A stretch of DNA of 19,420 nucleotides from Candidatus Bathyarchaeota archaeon (GTDB lineage Archaea; Thermoproteota; Bathyarchaeia; Bathyarchaeales; UBA233), in the NCBI GenBank assembly GCA_004376975.1, contig SOJA01000201.1:1-19420 (forward strand). The letters run 5' to 3'. The number at the start of each line of letters is the position of its first letter. Position 1 is the stretch's first letter. Position numbers and translations under genes: made by a program. Below are positions 1 to 6,781 of the stretch, piece by piece. The notes under the pieces are model-generated. The model was given only the letters and a program-made list of their open reading frames with translations. It was not told where the DNA came from and searched no databases.

Positions 1-16
1 ATAACAAAACACTTAT

Positions 17-31
17 AGATTTATAGTATCT
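17..31 (+). promoter_or_regulatory. Candidate TATA box for tRNA-Ala
   Basis: An AT-rich element (core TTTATAG) is centred about 30 nt before the first base of tRNA-Ala. That is the usual distance between an archaeal TATA box and the start of a tRNA transcript. The call rests on composition and spacing only. Confidence 0.4.
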
Positions 32-54
32 TGCAGTTTACTTTGAATGTGGTT

Positions 55-132
55 GGGCGGGTAGATCAGCCTGGAATGATCGCCACGTTGGCATCGTGGA
101 AGCCGCGGGTTCAAATCCCGCCCCGTCCACCA
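55..132 (+). tRNA. tRNA-Ala, anticodon GGC, CCA encoded
   Basis: Decodes the alanine codons GCC/GCU. The cloverleaf folds completely: acceptor GGGCGGG (55-61) with CCCGTCC (122-128); D-stem GATC/GATC (64-67, 78-81); anticodon stem CCACG/CGTGG (83-87, 95-99) around loop TTGGCAT with anticodon GGC at 90-92; T-stem GCGGG/CCCGC (105-109, 117-121) with loop TTCAAAT. The third acceptor pair is G3:U70 (57 with 126), the universal alanine identity element, which independently supports the anticodon reading. The discriminator is A129, and CCA at 130-132 is in the genome. No intron is present. Confidence 0.97.
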
Positions 133-182
133 TCTGCAAAAAAGAAGTCTTTTCCGAGGTCTTCAAATTTTCAGGGGTCGTG

Positions 183-189
183 TTTTTTT
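183..189 (+). terminator. Oligo-T tract after tRNA-Ala
   Basis: A run of seven T lies about 50 nt downstream of the mature tRNA-Ala end. Archaeal RNA polymerase commonly terminates at oligo-T stretches without a hairpin. No convincing stem precedes it, so this is a candidate only. Confidence 0.35.
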
Positions 190-341
190 CGTCCAAAACG
201 TTACATTCTCAGCGTGTTTTCTCTTTCGGGGACGGAAACGATAATCATTTTTCTAACACTCTCACGGTTTATTCCTTCTGTTCCTTCTCTTTCTCCATTT
301 GGTAAAGAATTGTATCGAGAATTCCATCTAAGCGTTTCCAA

Positions 342-497
342 TCAACACTCATGTATAGGCCTCCTAACCTTCCAATGTCTTATCAATTCTATTATTATAT
401 CGTCGAAGCTCCTATCCTTTCCATTTGAAGCCATAAGTTCGCCTTTGATCTTTCTAAGCTCGACGTGAGTTTCATCTGTTATAGATATGGTTGTCAT
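342..497 (-). CDS. VapB-like ribbon-helix-helix antitoxin, no partner toxin
   Basis: A 51-residue protein that looks like the small archaeal VapB-type antitoxins. It has a short N-terminal strand (TTISIT, residues 2-7), a first helix (TDETHVELRKIKGEL) and a second helix after an S-F-D-D turn (SFDDIIIELIRHW, about 30-42). In this family the strand pairs in a dimer and binds operator DNA, while the C-terminus wraps and inhibits a PIN-domain ribonuclease. I chose the ATG at 497 over a longer upstream start because the domain begins exactly there and the upstream part would read through the TATA box. No PIN-domain gene lies on either side, so it is an orphan here. Any toxin would be elsewhere or lost. 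Confidence 0.6.
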   Translation of the reverse strand: MTTISITDETHVELRKIKGELMASNGKDRSFDDIIIELIRHWKVRRPIHEC

Positions 498-499
498 AT

Positions 500-526
500 C
501 AGACACAGTTTTCACAGTAGACACAG
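500..526 (-). repeat. Three tandem 9-bp repeats, operator-like
   Basis: On the minus strand three consecutive 9-bp units each begin CTGTG: CTGTGTCTA, CTGTGAAAA and CTGTGTCTG. They lie between the TATA box and the ATG of the antitoxin-like gene. Units 1 and 3 match at eight of nine positions. Ribbon-helix-helix proteins often bind short repeated operators and repress their own genes, so autoregulation is a reasonable inference. Confidence 0.5.
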
Positions 527-530
527 ACAC

Positions 531-540
531 TATATATATT
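531..540 (-). promoter_or_regulatory. TATA box of the antitoxin-like gene
   Basis: The minus strand reads AATATATATA, starting 34 nt upstream of the ATG at 497. With archaeal initiation about 25 nt downstream, transcription would begin close to the start codon, giving a very short leader. No clear Shine-Dalgarno sequence precedes the ATG, consistent with near-leaderless expression. Confidence 0.5.
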
Positions 541-565
541 TTGTTGCACATAACAAACACAACCA

Positions 566-1200
566 TTATAGGTAAATGACAAGAAAGCTGCATAGTTCCC
601 CTTCTTTTTTATAAGAAAGTATTTTGAGCACCATCACAAGAACAATCTTCTGGCTTTTGTGTACTCTAAGGCGTGAAATTCCAAAGATGCGCACCAAGGC
701 AAGCATGATCTGTTTAGCAAAGTCTCCAAATAATTCTCTGGCTTTTTTCCATCTCAATATTTGATACATTTTCAGGAACAGATATGAAAGCATCCATCGC
801 ACGCACTCGTCTAGAATGAGCCCCACACGCGTCACTTGAAGATAGTGTAATCAAACGTTAGAGAAAATAGTGAGACATGTAGAAGATATCGCCACTGGTA
901 TCAAGTCCAATTCCACCTGAAGGTTTAAGCAAGAAGCTAAAGTTAGCCCGTCCATTCTGTGGCAAAAGCGTTCTCTTTTAGAGTTCTAAGCATTCGCTCA
1001 TGCCGTTGCCAATGTTAAGGATTTCCACGTCACAATAATCGAGTCACAGCTGTTTAAGCAATGACAGCTACTCTTCGAGCTATGTATAACCGCTTGTCAG
1101 GTTCTGCATATACCGATCATAAATGTGTATCAGTGAGTTTCATTCATTCCACGCGTCGTTTAAATAGTAATACTTTCAATAACCTGCCAGACACCGGTGG
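566..1200. other. Gene-poor region, possible decayed sequence
   Basis: No gene here can be supported. An open frame on the minus strand (566-835, 89 residues) has no recognisable domain. Frames further upstream on that strand are interrupted by stops at short intervals. The look is of decayed sequence, possibly an old mobile element between the antitoxin-like gene and the glycosylase gene, but I found no terminal inverted repeats or target duplication to back that up. Confidence 0.3.
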
Positions 1201-1209
1201 AGTGTTAGT

Positions 1210-2028
1210 GTGGAGCTTCCTGAGTTAACTATTCTTTGCAGCCAGATGAGGAAAGAGATTAGAGGAAAACGGGTTTCTGAACTAGAAGTAGCTAACTCTA
1301 AATGTTTGAACATGCCCTTTGAACAGTTTCAGAAAACTGTTGTTGGAAAAAACATCATATCGGTTGAGAGCAGAGGTAAATGGATTTTCATCAGAATTGA
1401 CCACCACCTTCTTCTATTTAACCCAGGTATGGGCGCTGACGTCATCCATTTTAAACCAGGCGACAAACTGCCGGAAAAATATCATATAAAATTCACCTTA
1501 AAAGATGGGACAGGCTTCACTATCCGTGTCTGGTGGTTCTGCTATCTACATCTGATGCCTAAGAAGAAGCTTGGGGAACACAACTTGACCGCGAAACTGG
1601 GTATAACACCGCTTGACAAAAGGTTCACGTTGGATTATTTCAAACAATTGCTCGGTAAGAGACGAGGCAACATCAAAAGTTTTCTGCTTGACCAGAAAAA
1701 CATAGCAGGCATCGGCAACGTATACATACAAGACATACTTTTCAACGCGAAGTTACATCCCAAAAGGAAGATACCATCACTCACCAACATGGAAATCGAT
1801 ACCCTTCACAAGTCCATTAGATCAGTACTGAATGAAAGCATTAAATTAGGCGGATTAGCCTACGAGAAAGATTTCTATGGAAACAAAGGCGGCTACGGCG
1901 CGAAGCAATTCAAAATCGCCTACAAGCCCGGTAAACCCTGTCCAACGTGTCAGACAACTATACAGAAAATCAAGACAGGTTCCACCAGCAGCTTCATATG
2001 CCCCAACTGCCAACCACAGCATAAGTGA
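1210..2028 (+). CDS. Fpg/Nei-family DNA glycosylase homologue
   Basis: A 272-residue protein with the full architecture of formamidopyrimidine-DNA glycosylase/endonuclease VIII, enzymes of base-excision repair that remove oxidised bases and nick the abasic site. Visible are the N-terminal ELPE motif (E2), the beta-hairpin lysine K57 in SRGKW, M74 (void-filling loop), the H2TH helices with N170 in AGIGNVYIQDILF, and a C-terminal zinc finger with C244, C247, C264 and C267. Two departures stand out. The residue aligned with catalytic Pro1 is the initiator methionine (GTG codon at 1210), and no upstream in-frame proline start exists. The zinc-finger arginine of the usual GRST loop is replaced (TGSTSSF). 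The interior DPRRFG motif is also absent (RVWWFCYLH instead). The fold is therefore certain, but standard bifunctional chemistry is not. It stands alone, with no operon partner. Confidence 0.85.
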   Translation: MELPELTILCSQMRKEIRGKRVSELEVANSKCLNMPFEQFQKTVVGKNIISVESRGKWIFIRIDHHLLLFNPGMGADVIHFKPGDKLPEKYHIKFTLKDGTGFTIRVWWFCYLHLMPKKKLGEHNLTAKLGITPLDKRFTLDYFKQLLGKRRGNIKSFLLDQKNIAGIGNVYIQDILFNAKLHPKRKIPSLTNMEIDTLHKSIRSVLNESIKLGGLAYEKDFYGNKGGYGAKQFKIAYKPGKPCPTCQTTIQKIKTGSTSSFICPNCQPQHK

Positions 2029-2265
2029 TGTGCAACCATTTAACCCTAGCTCCGTCGGCAAAAAAAATTCCGATCTTGAGAACTAAACGAATATCTAAAT
2101 CTACCCACGTTCACTTTTGAAACGGGATTCAAACAGCATCAATATGGGTCTGGATACTCTGATTTTGAATCAGTATTCTCAGAAAATATTACAGCTTCAC
2201 AATGATTAAAACGTGCTTACACAATAAGTCTTTGCCGATAACAGAACTGAAAGAGGAATTCTAAA

Positions 2266-3189
2266 TTGCCTGAAAGTGTAAGTGGATGGATTTGGATATT
2301 CGGAGCAATCGTGTTCTTGTTATGCTCTAATGCTGTATACGCCCTTGTTGAACTAGCCATCGGAGGACCCCAAGCAACCATTAACATCCTTTCACTCATA
2401 GGTGAAACATACGACGTGTCTGTTACAACCTACGTTGTAACATCCATGCTAGCAGCAGCAACATTTTTCGGCGTTCTTTGTTCACTTTTCATTCGCAAAT
2501 TAACCGTGGAAACTGCCGCCGCAAAAATATCTGATGCTATTGAATCAAAGTTACAGCATAATCAAGGACAACTAGAAAAAGTTGTAACAAAAAGATTCGC
2601 CAATCTATCAATGAACGATTTCAAAATTACAGAACATCTTAAACACATCAAAATACAACTCGAAGAAAACCAAGGAAGAATAGAAAAAACCGATAACGCA
2701 AGAAACAAATATAACAGAACTATAGAGAAGCAAATCATTACCTTGAAGGAAATGAAAAGGAAAATTGAGAAAATAGAATCCCAATTAACGCCGAAACCTC
2801 ATCTAACCAGCCGTTCCAACATACAAGAAATCAGCGGGGTCGGCGACAAAATAGCCGATGAACTGAAAACCGCTGGGATAACAACAGTGGAAAAACTCAT
2901 CATTGAAGAACCTGCAGTTATCGCCCAAAGGACTAAGCTCTCAGATAGCAAGATCGAAAAGATACAGGGAACTGCTCAATTACTGATGATTCCTAGAATC
3001 AACGAAAACAAGGCAAAACTTCTTCAGAAAGCTGGAATCACATCTGCAAACAAGCTTGCAAGCCAAAATCCAATACCGCTTTTCAAGAAAATCGCAAATG
3101 TCGCAAAAAACAGTGATGATACACCTACATTGGAGGAGATCACTTCATACATAAAATCCGCACGATCCAATTTCACCGCATTCAATTAA
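2266..3189 (+). CDS. Membrane-anchored coiled-coil protein with helix-hairpin-helix repeats
   Basis: A 307-residue protein not matched to a named family. Two hydrophobic segments (about 8-30 and 54-77) anchor it. A charged, heptad-like coiled coil follows (about 80-175). The C-terminus has two helix-hairpin-helix-type units: residues 186-240 (ISGVGDKIADELKTAGITTVEKL) and 241-282 (IPRINENKAKLLQKAGITSANKL), resembling the helical repeats of DUF4332 and similar DNA-binding or scaffold domains. With no signal-peptide cleavage site evident, the large C-terminal part is probably cytoplasmic, so the protein could link DNA or another partner to the membrane; that is inference. The start is TTG at 2266, preceded by GAGG at 2253-2256 with 9-nt spacing. 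It appears to be a single-gene unit. Confidence 0.75.
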   Translation: MPESVSGWIWIFGAIVFLLCSNAVYALVELAIGGPQATINILSLIGETYDVSVTTYVVTSMLAAATFFGVLCSLFIRKLTVETAAAKISDAIESKLQHNQGQLEKVVTKRFANLSMNDFKITEHLKHIKIQLEENQGRIEKTDNARNKYNRTIEKQIITLKEMKRKIEKIESQLTPKPHLTSRSNIQEISGVGDKIADELKTAGITTVEKLIIEEPAVIAQRTKLSDSKIEKIQGTAQLLMIPRINENKAKLLQKAGITSANKLASQNPIPLFKKIANVAKNSDDTPTLEEITSYIKSARSNFTAFN

Positions 3190-3342
3190 CATTTTGAGTC
3201 AGCAACCAAGTGCTTCAAGATGATAGATCACACACAATCCACTTCCCAGATCACCATACGTGAATCTGCTACATGTAGCAAGCCTTAAATCGCCTTCTAA
3301 GATCAAAACCAGCAAAAAGACGAATATTTACGCGAAAAACCC

Positions 3343-3714
3343 ATGATAATACACATCTAAAAAGATTATTCGCACGCGCGGCATAACATAGGTGAAACAG
3401 CAAAAAAACTGCAAATCTCACAAGGCAAGTTCCAACAAGCAATCACCTTCCTAGCAGAAGCAAATCTGATCCAACATAATCCCGTAACAAAACAAATAAA
3501 ACTGAACCAAAACTGGAAAACACGTCTAGTAGGCCAAAAAGAAACAAAACCAAAAGCGGAAACACAAACAACAATGGTGGGCATAATAATACCACCACAA
3601 CAAACACTAGTAATTCAATGCACCCGTATAACAAACCTCACAGACACAAGGCTAGGACTGGAAATACGCATAGACAAAAACATATGTGAAATAGCAATAA
3701 GCAAAATCAAATAG
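3343..3714 (+). pseudogene. Winged-helix-like coding remnant with an in-frame stop
   Basis: From 3361 to 3714 one frame is open for 117 codons and reads like a real protein: an N-terminal helix-turn-helix (IGETAKKLQISQGKFQQAI, then FLAEANLIQHN) and a beta-rich C-terminal half. It has no ATG, GTG or TTG before the helix-turn-helix. In the same frame, six codons upstream, there is an ATG (3343) followed by a TAA (3358-3360). The simplest reading is a gene inactivated by a nonsense change or 5' truncation. Alternatives are a rare start codon or an assembly error. The 3' end overlaps the convergent winged-helix gene by 8 nt. Confidence 0.45.
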
Positions 3715-3982
3715 ACATAAGTTCACTGGCTTTACGCAGAACCATAAGCAACTCACGTCCCTTATCAGTTGTTTTATAAAGCTTTACACGCCTAGGATTT
3801 GCTTTTACACATTCAACCACGCCAACATCCAACAACTCCTTCAAGTAGCGGTTAAACCCCACAAAATTCAAGTTACAACGATACATAAGCCTCGTCTTAT
3901 TCGCACCACCCAAAGCTTCATTGATAATATCAAGAATTACTTCAGTACGACTTCGCCTACGCCTTCCGCTTTCCATCTCCAA
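3707..3982 (-). CDS. Small winged-helix transcriptional regulator
   Basis: A 91-residue archaeal winged-helix DNA-binding protein of the HTH_45 type. After a basic N-terminus (RRRRSR) comes helix 1 (TEVILDIINEAL), then GGANKTRLMYRCNLNFVGFNRYLKELLDVGVV (helix-turn-helix with the recognition helix FVGFNRYLKELL), then a wing and C-terminal helix (LYKTTDKGRELLMVLRKASELM). This single-domain layout is very common in TACK archaea and usually acts as a local transcription factor. Its target is not apparent. It converges on the broken winged-helix gene, overlapping it by 8 nt. The start is ATG at 3982. Confidence 0.75.
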   Translation of the reverse strand: MEMESGRRRRSRTEVILDIINEALGGANKTRLMYRCNLNFVGFNRYLKELLDVGVVECVKANPRRVKLYKTTDKGRELLMVLRKASELMSI

Positions 3983-4146
3983 TCCAACTCAACCAAAACG
4001 AACTACAAACAGCATAAAATGGTGAAAAACCACTAATAAAGATAGCTGAACATGACTCGAGAAAGATTCATGAAGAGAAGTGTACTGCTCAGCCATCTCA
4101 GAACTTTGCAGTGCTACGGCCATGATAGTCGCCACTAAGGAAATAT

Positions 4147-4258
4147 TGGTGCAGGGGATGGGATTTGAACCCATGTACTCCTTCGAGACGGGATCTTGAG
4201 TCCCGCGCATGCAGCCCCATCAGGTGTTTATGGTTTGACCAGGCTCTGCTACCCCTGC
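4147..4258 (-). tRNA. tRNA-Leu, anticodon CAA, with D-loop intron, CCA encoded
   Basis: A class II tRNA decoding UUG. The acceptor GCAGGGG (from 4258 down) pairs with CCCCTGC (to 4151), followed by A and an encoded CCA (4149-4147). The D-stem is GCA/TGC, the anticodon stem CGGGA/TCCCG around loop CTCAAGA (anticodon CAA). The long variable arm is TCTCGAAGGAGT, and the T-arm carries GGTTCAAATCC. The D-loop is 24 nt too long for any leucine tRNA. Removing one block restores the standard 13-nt loop GAGCCTGGTCAAA, so the extra sequence is taken as an intron. The encoded variable arm and the AAG following CA support leucine. Confidence 0.93.
4210..4233 (-). other. Non-canonical intron in the D-loop of tRNA-Leu
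   Basis: The 24-nt block sits directly 5' of the 3' half of the D-stem. The splice point is ambiguous by one nucleotide because an A occurs at both ends. Its start can form CCAT/ATGG around a 9-nt loop, and flanking AGCC/GGCT pairing brings the exon boundary close, as in the relaxed bulge-helix-bulge elements cut by archaeal tRNA endonuclease. Introns outside position 37/38 are known in Crenarchaeota, Thaumarchaeota and related groups, and typically require a heteromeric splicing endonuclease. Confidence 0.75.
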
Positions 4259-4437
4259 GATTTTATCCCTCTTCTAACTCCTCCTCGCTTCTTTTAATTT
4301 TTTCCAATCTTGATACATTGAGCAGGTAAATGCTTAGTTGACGAGCGTGCTAACCTCCTCCAACCGTCTTATACATTAGTCTGATCATATAGTACGTGAA
4401 ACCTAAAGTGCAGTGCACGCATTCAGAACCATCTTTG

Positions 4438-4794
4438 TTAATTGTTTCCTGCAACATTAGCCGCCATTGACTTGTATGCTAGAATGAATCCACGTGCGAA
4501 TTCATCTGCATACTTTTCGGTTCCCTTATGTTTTGTGTCCAGAGTTGTTCTCAGGTGATGATAGAACTCATGTAAAATAATAAATGGTTCCTTAAGCGTG
4601 TCGCTGTTCAATATGAAAATGATTCCTTTTTTGGCGTTGTAGCAGCCGAGAGTTTTCTTCCTACGTCCTTTAGGCAGACCAACCTTTATCTTAGGCACGT
4701 CAACGCGGTAATATTCAGCAAGCAGTTCCAAAGCTTTCTCCACTCTTCCATCTAAGATAAGTTGAACAATAAACACTTTAAGCTCAGGTTTCAA
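4438..4794 (-). CDS. Minimal HExxH metallopeptidase-like protein (ImmA/IrrE type)
   Basis: A 118-residue protein with a zincin motif HEFYH (residues 75-79) in a hydrophobic helix, followed by EKYADEFARGF (93-103). This matches the ExxAxxFA pattern that supplies the third zinc ligand in ImmA/IrrE (M78) peptidases. Those enzymes usually cleave repressors or act in stress responses and carry a helix-turn-helix; here only the catalytic core remains, with an N-terminal helical segment (1-30). There is no signal peptide, so it is cytoplasmic. The start is TTG at 4794, supported by a strong GAGGTGG ribosome-binding site. No obvious repressor substrate is encoded next to it. An inactive or chaperone-like role cannot be excluded. 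Confidence 0.65.
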   Translation of the reverse strand: MKPELKVFIVQLILDGRVEKALELLAEYYRVDVPKIKVGLPKGRRKKTLGCYNAKKGIIFILNSDTLKEPFIILHEFYHHLRTTLDTKHKGTEKYADEFARGFILAYKSMAANVAGNN

Positions 4795-4801
4795 GGATCT
4801 T

Positions 4802-4808
4802 CCACCTC
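4802..4808 (-). promoter_or_regulatory. Shine-Dalgarno site fixing the TTG start at 4794
   Basis: The minus strand reads GAGGTGG, ending 7 nt before the TTG. It is a near-perfect anti-16S match and the main reason to accept this non-ATG start. Confidence 0.65.
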
Positions 4809-4875
4809 AACATGCTTACGTTAATATGGGCATTCACAAACCCTTCAAACATTTCTACGTTTAAGGTTGTAAGTC

Positions 4876-6513
4876 TTATTCTCTTGACTTTTTCAGGTAG
4901 ATTACTAAACCTATTAGGGCTATAGCACCTATTCCTCCGCCTATGTAAAGACCATATTTCATCAGTAGGGGTTGTTCCTCAACTTTCATTGTCAATTGAG
5001 GGCTCAAGCTTTCAAATCGAAGTTCATCTCCACTGAATTTCGCTTGGGCTTCCCATGTTTCAAGGATTTCAGGTTTGAAACTTGCAGTAAACGTACCATT
5101 CGGAAGCGTGTAACACACTATCTGTTTGCTTTCGTTTGGAGATGTAAAATAAACGGTTATAGAGAGGTTTTCCACTGGTGGGGTTAAATGACCTTTGACA
5201 GTTATGTTTTCACCTAAATAGACGGTTTCACTAGTCATTGTTAAGTTTAGTGCTGAAGGATATTTTACAGAATAGTTACCGAAGGCGATAAGAACGTTTT
5301 CCAAAACGTCACTGGCCTCAACTCTATAACTGACAAATGTGCCAGCAGTTTGTCCGGGAATAACTGCTCTGCAAGTTCGATTGTTCACAATCTTCATCTC
5401 TAAAACAGTCATGTCCGTACAGTTATTAGTTGAATAATGCACAGTTGCGTTCTTCAAGTTTGTTGAGTTAGAAATATAAGCAACACCAGTGTCGTTGTGC
5501 GGATATACCCTTCCTGGGACGACTAGGGACTTTAGACAAGCGTTTCCGAATTCTGCCTTAACCAGAAACTCTATTGTTCCAAAGTCCGCTTCACCTATAA
5601 AAACCAAATGGTAGAGGCTTTTGCCGGGATACGGTGAAGTGAGGTTTATGAACATGTCTTGACCGTGGGACTCGCAACTTGCGTATGCTATGCCCCTGTG
5701 TTCTTCGTTTTCCAGGTTGTAGCCGCCGATGTTGTCGTTTTTTTCGCCGTAAAGCCCAGGTTCCCAAGCTAATGGAACGTCATTCAACATGTTGCCTACA
5801 TCTTTTTGGGGATTAGCCATCAAGTAAAGCCTAGCCTCATACATATCTAGAGTTTCCGGAACTTTAATGAAAACTTCAATGTGCTGACTTTCAGTCACAA
5901 ACCCATAAGCCCAGCTCGTCTCGAGAACAGGCAACTCATTTTCTTTCCCTCTCACATAGTGTTTATGCCAAATGTTACATTCAACAGTCTCAATTATCAT
6001 AAAAGTTGCTTGCTGCGAACCCCCACTTTCTCTTGGATCATTTTCTAAAAGAAAGGTGTAGTTTCCCGAATATTTCGGAACAAAAAAGGCTGTGTCCACC
6101 GTGGTTCCTAGGTGCTCAGGAAAACCAGCTGACTCAGTATGATAACCTTCCATTCTTCCAAGGGGATCATAAACGTAAATGTCGTAGTCTGTTTGAGGTT
6201 CTGAGCCTGAATCTATCCATTCACCATGACAATAGACATGATAGCTGTGATTCGCCCTAAGCGGACAGATCACCTTCCAGTTCCACCCGATCTGCACCTG
6301 CGAACGGTTCAAAAACACTGGAAACATAGGCTTTTCAATGTAAGTCCAATTTTCCAAGATTCCTGAGTTTAGGTAAGTGTGTACATATCTTTGATATTCC
6401 GGAAAGCCATTGACCTTAACACTAGGGCTGGAACCAGCAACTGTTGAAGTCAAAAACACAAGCACCCCCAGAACTATCAGACTTCTTTTTCGATCAGCAA
6501 GAGTATTGTTCAA
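4876..6513 (-). CDS. Secreted, sequon-rich surface protein with C-terminal membrane anchor
   Basis: A 545-residue type I membrane protein. Residues 1-27 form a signal peptide (RKR, then a hydrophobic stretch, then a likely cut near VAG). Residues about 75-175 resemble a PPC (pre-peptidase C-terminal) beta-sandwich, with the typical TDYDIYVYDP and YSGNYTFLLEN strands. Two Ig-like modules follow (about 330-415 and 415-512, the second starting LTMTSETVYLGENITVKG). A single transmembrane helix (about 522-541) precedes a short basic tail (KKSRE). At least 16 N-x-S/T sequons are present, suggesting heavy N-glycosylation on the cell surface. No catalytic motif is visible, so it is probably structural or adhesive. 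It is transcribed divergently from the RNA polymerase operon. Confidence 0.75.
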   Translation of the reverse strand: MNNTLADRKRSLIVLGVLVFLTSTVAGSSPSVKVNGFPEYQRYVHTYLNSGILENWTYIEKPMFPVFLNRSQVQIGWNWKVICPLRANHSYHVYCHGEWIDSGSEPQTDYDIYVYDPLGRMEGYHTESAGFPEHLGTTVDTAFFVPKYSGNYTFLLENDPRESGGSQQATFMIIETVECNIWHKHYVRGKENELPVLETSWAYGFVTESQHIEVFIKVPETLDMYEARLYLMANPQKDVGNMLNDVPLAWEPGLYGEKNDNIGGYNLENEEHRGIAYASCESHGQDMFINLTSPYPGKSLYHLVFIGEADFGTIEFLVKAEFGNACLKSLVVPGRVYPHNDTGVAYISNSTNLKNATVHYSTNNCTDMTVLEMKIVNNRTCRAVIPGQTAGTFVSYRVEASDVLENVLIAFGNYSVKYPSALNLTMTSETVYLGENITVKGHLTPPVENLSITVYFTSPNESKQIVCYTLPNGTFTASFKPEILETWEAQAKFSGDELRFESLSPQLTMKVEEQPLLMKYGLYIGGGIGAIALIGLVIYLKKSRE

Positions 6514-6672
6514 AGCTACTACTAACCCATCTATTTATTCTTCTCTCTGAATCATAATTGTTATGAAGAATAGCTCTTTATTCTGAATCCAAATCGAAAC
6601 AGACATAAACATCAACAGTAATCTTTGAACGGTAAAGTTTATTAGAAAGCTGTGCAGTTACGTTTCTAGCTC

Positions 6673-6680
6673 TTTAAAAT
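6673..6680 (+). promoter_or_regulatory. Candidate TATA box of the RNA polymerase operon
   Basis: TTTAAAAT lies in the 268-bp gap between the divergent surface-protein gene and rpoB, which would give a leader of roughly 80 nt. No other gene fits in the gap; in particular rpoH, which precedes rpoB in most archaea, is not there. The choice of box is tentative, since other AT-rich stretches exist near 6637 and 6755. Confidence 0.3.
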
Positions 6681-6772
6681 CCGAAAACAATTTTTCAAGT
6701 TGGAGGAAATTGAAAGTTTGAAAAAACCCGCATCAACTAGTTTCACTCATGTATGTTTAAGTGTAAAATTGC

Positions 6773-6777
6773 GGGGG
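6773..6777 (+). promoter_or_regulatory. Ribosome-binding site of rpoB
   Basis: A GGGGG run 4 nt before the TTG at 6782 supports a TTG start for rpoB. A second in-frame TTG lies two codons later (6788) at an equally plausible distance. Confidence 0.45.
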
Positions 6778-6781
6778 ATAG

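Noticed and set aside
55..132. tRNA-Ala as an integration site for a mobile element
   Set aside because: No second copy of the tRNA 3' end and no integrase gene was found in the window.
31..468. Open frames on the plus strand across 31-468 and 96-305
   Set aside because: They run through the tRNA-Ala gene, have no domain, and their residue composition (S/F/P-rich) is not protein-like.
566..1140. A decayed transposase in the gene-poor region
   Set aside because: The stop-ridden frames look degenerate, but no DDE motif, terminal inverted repeats or target-site duplication could be seen.
3366..3634. Minus-strand frames rich in F/V/L/C
   Set aside because: They are antisense to the winged-helix remnant, and their hydrophobicity comes from the complementary A-rich codons.
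3989..4210. 73-codon minus-strand frame
   Set aside because: It is largely the tRNA-Leu gene read as protein (GSNPIPCTN comes from the T-arm).
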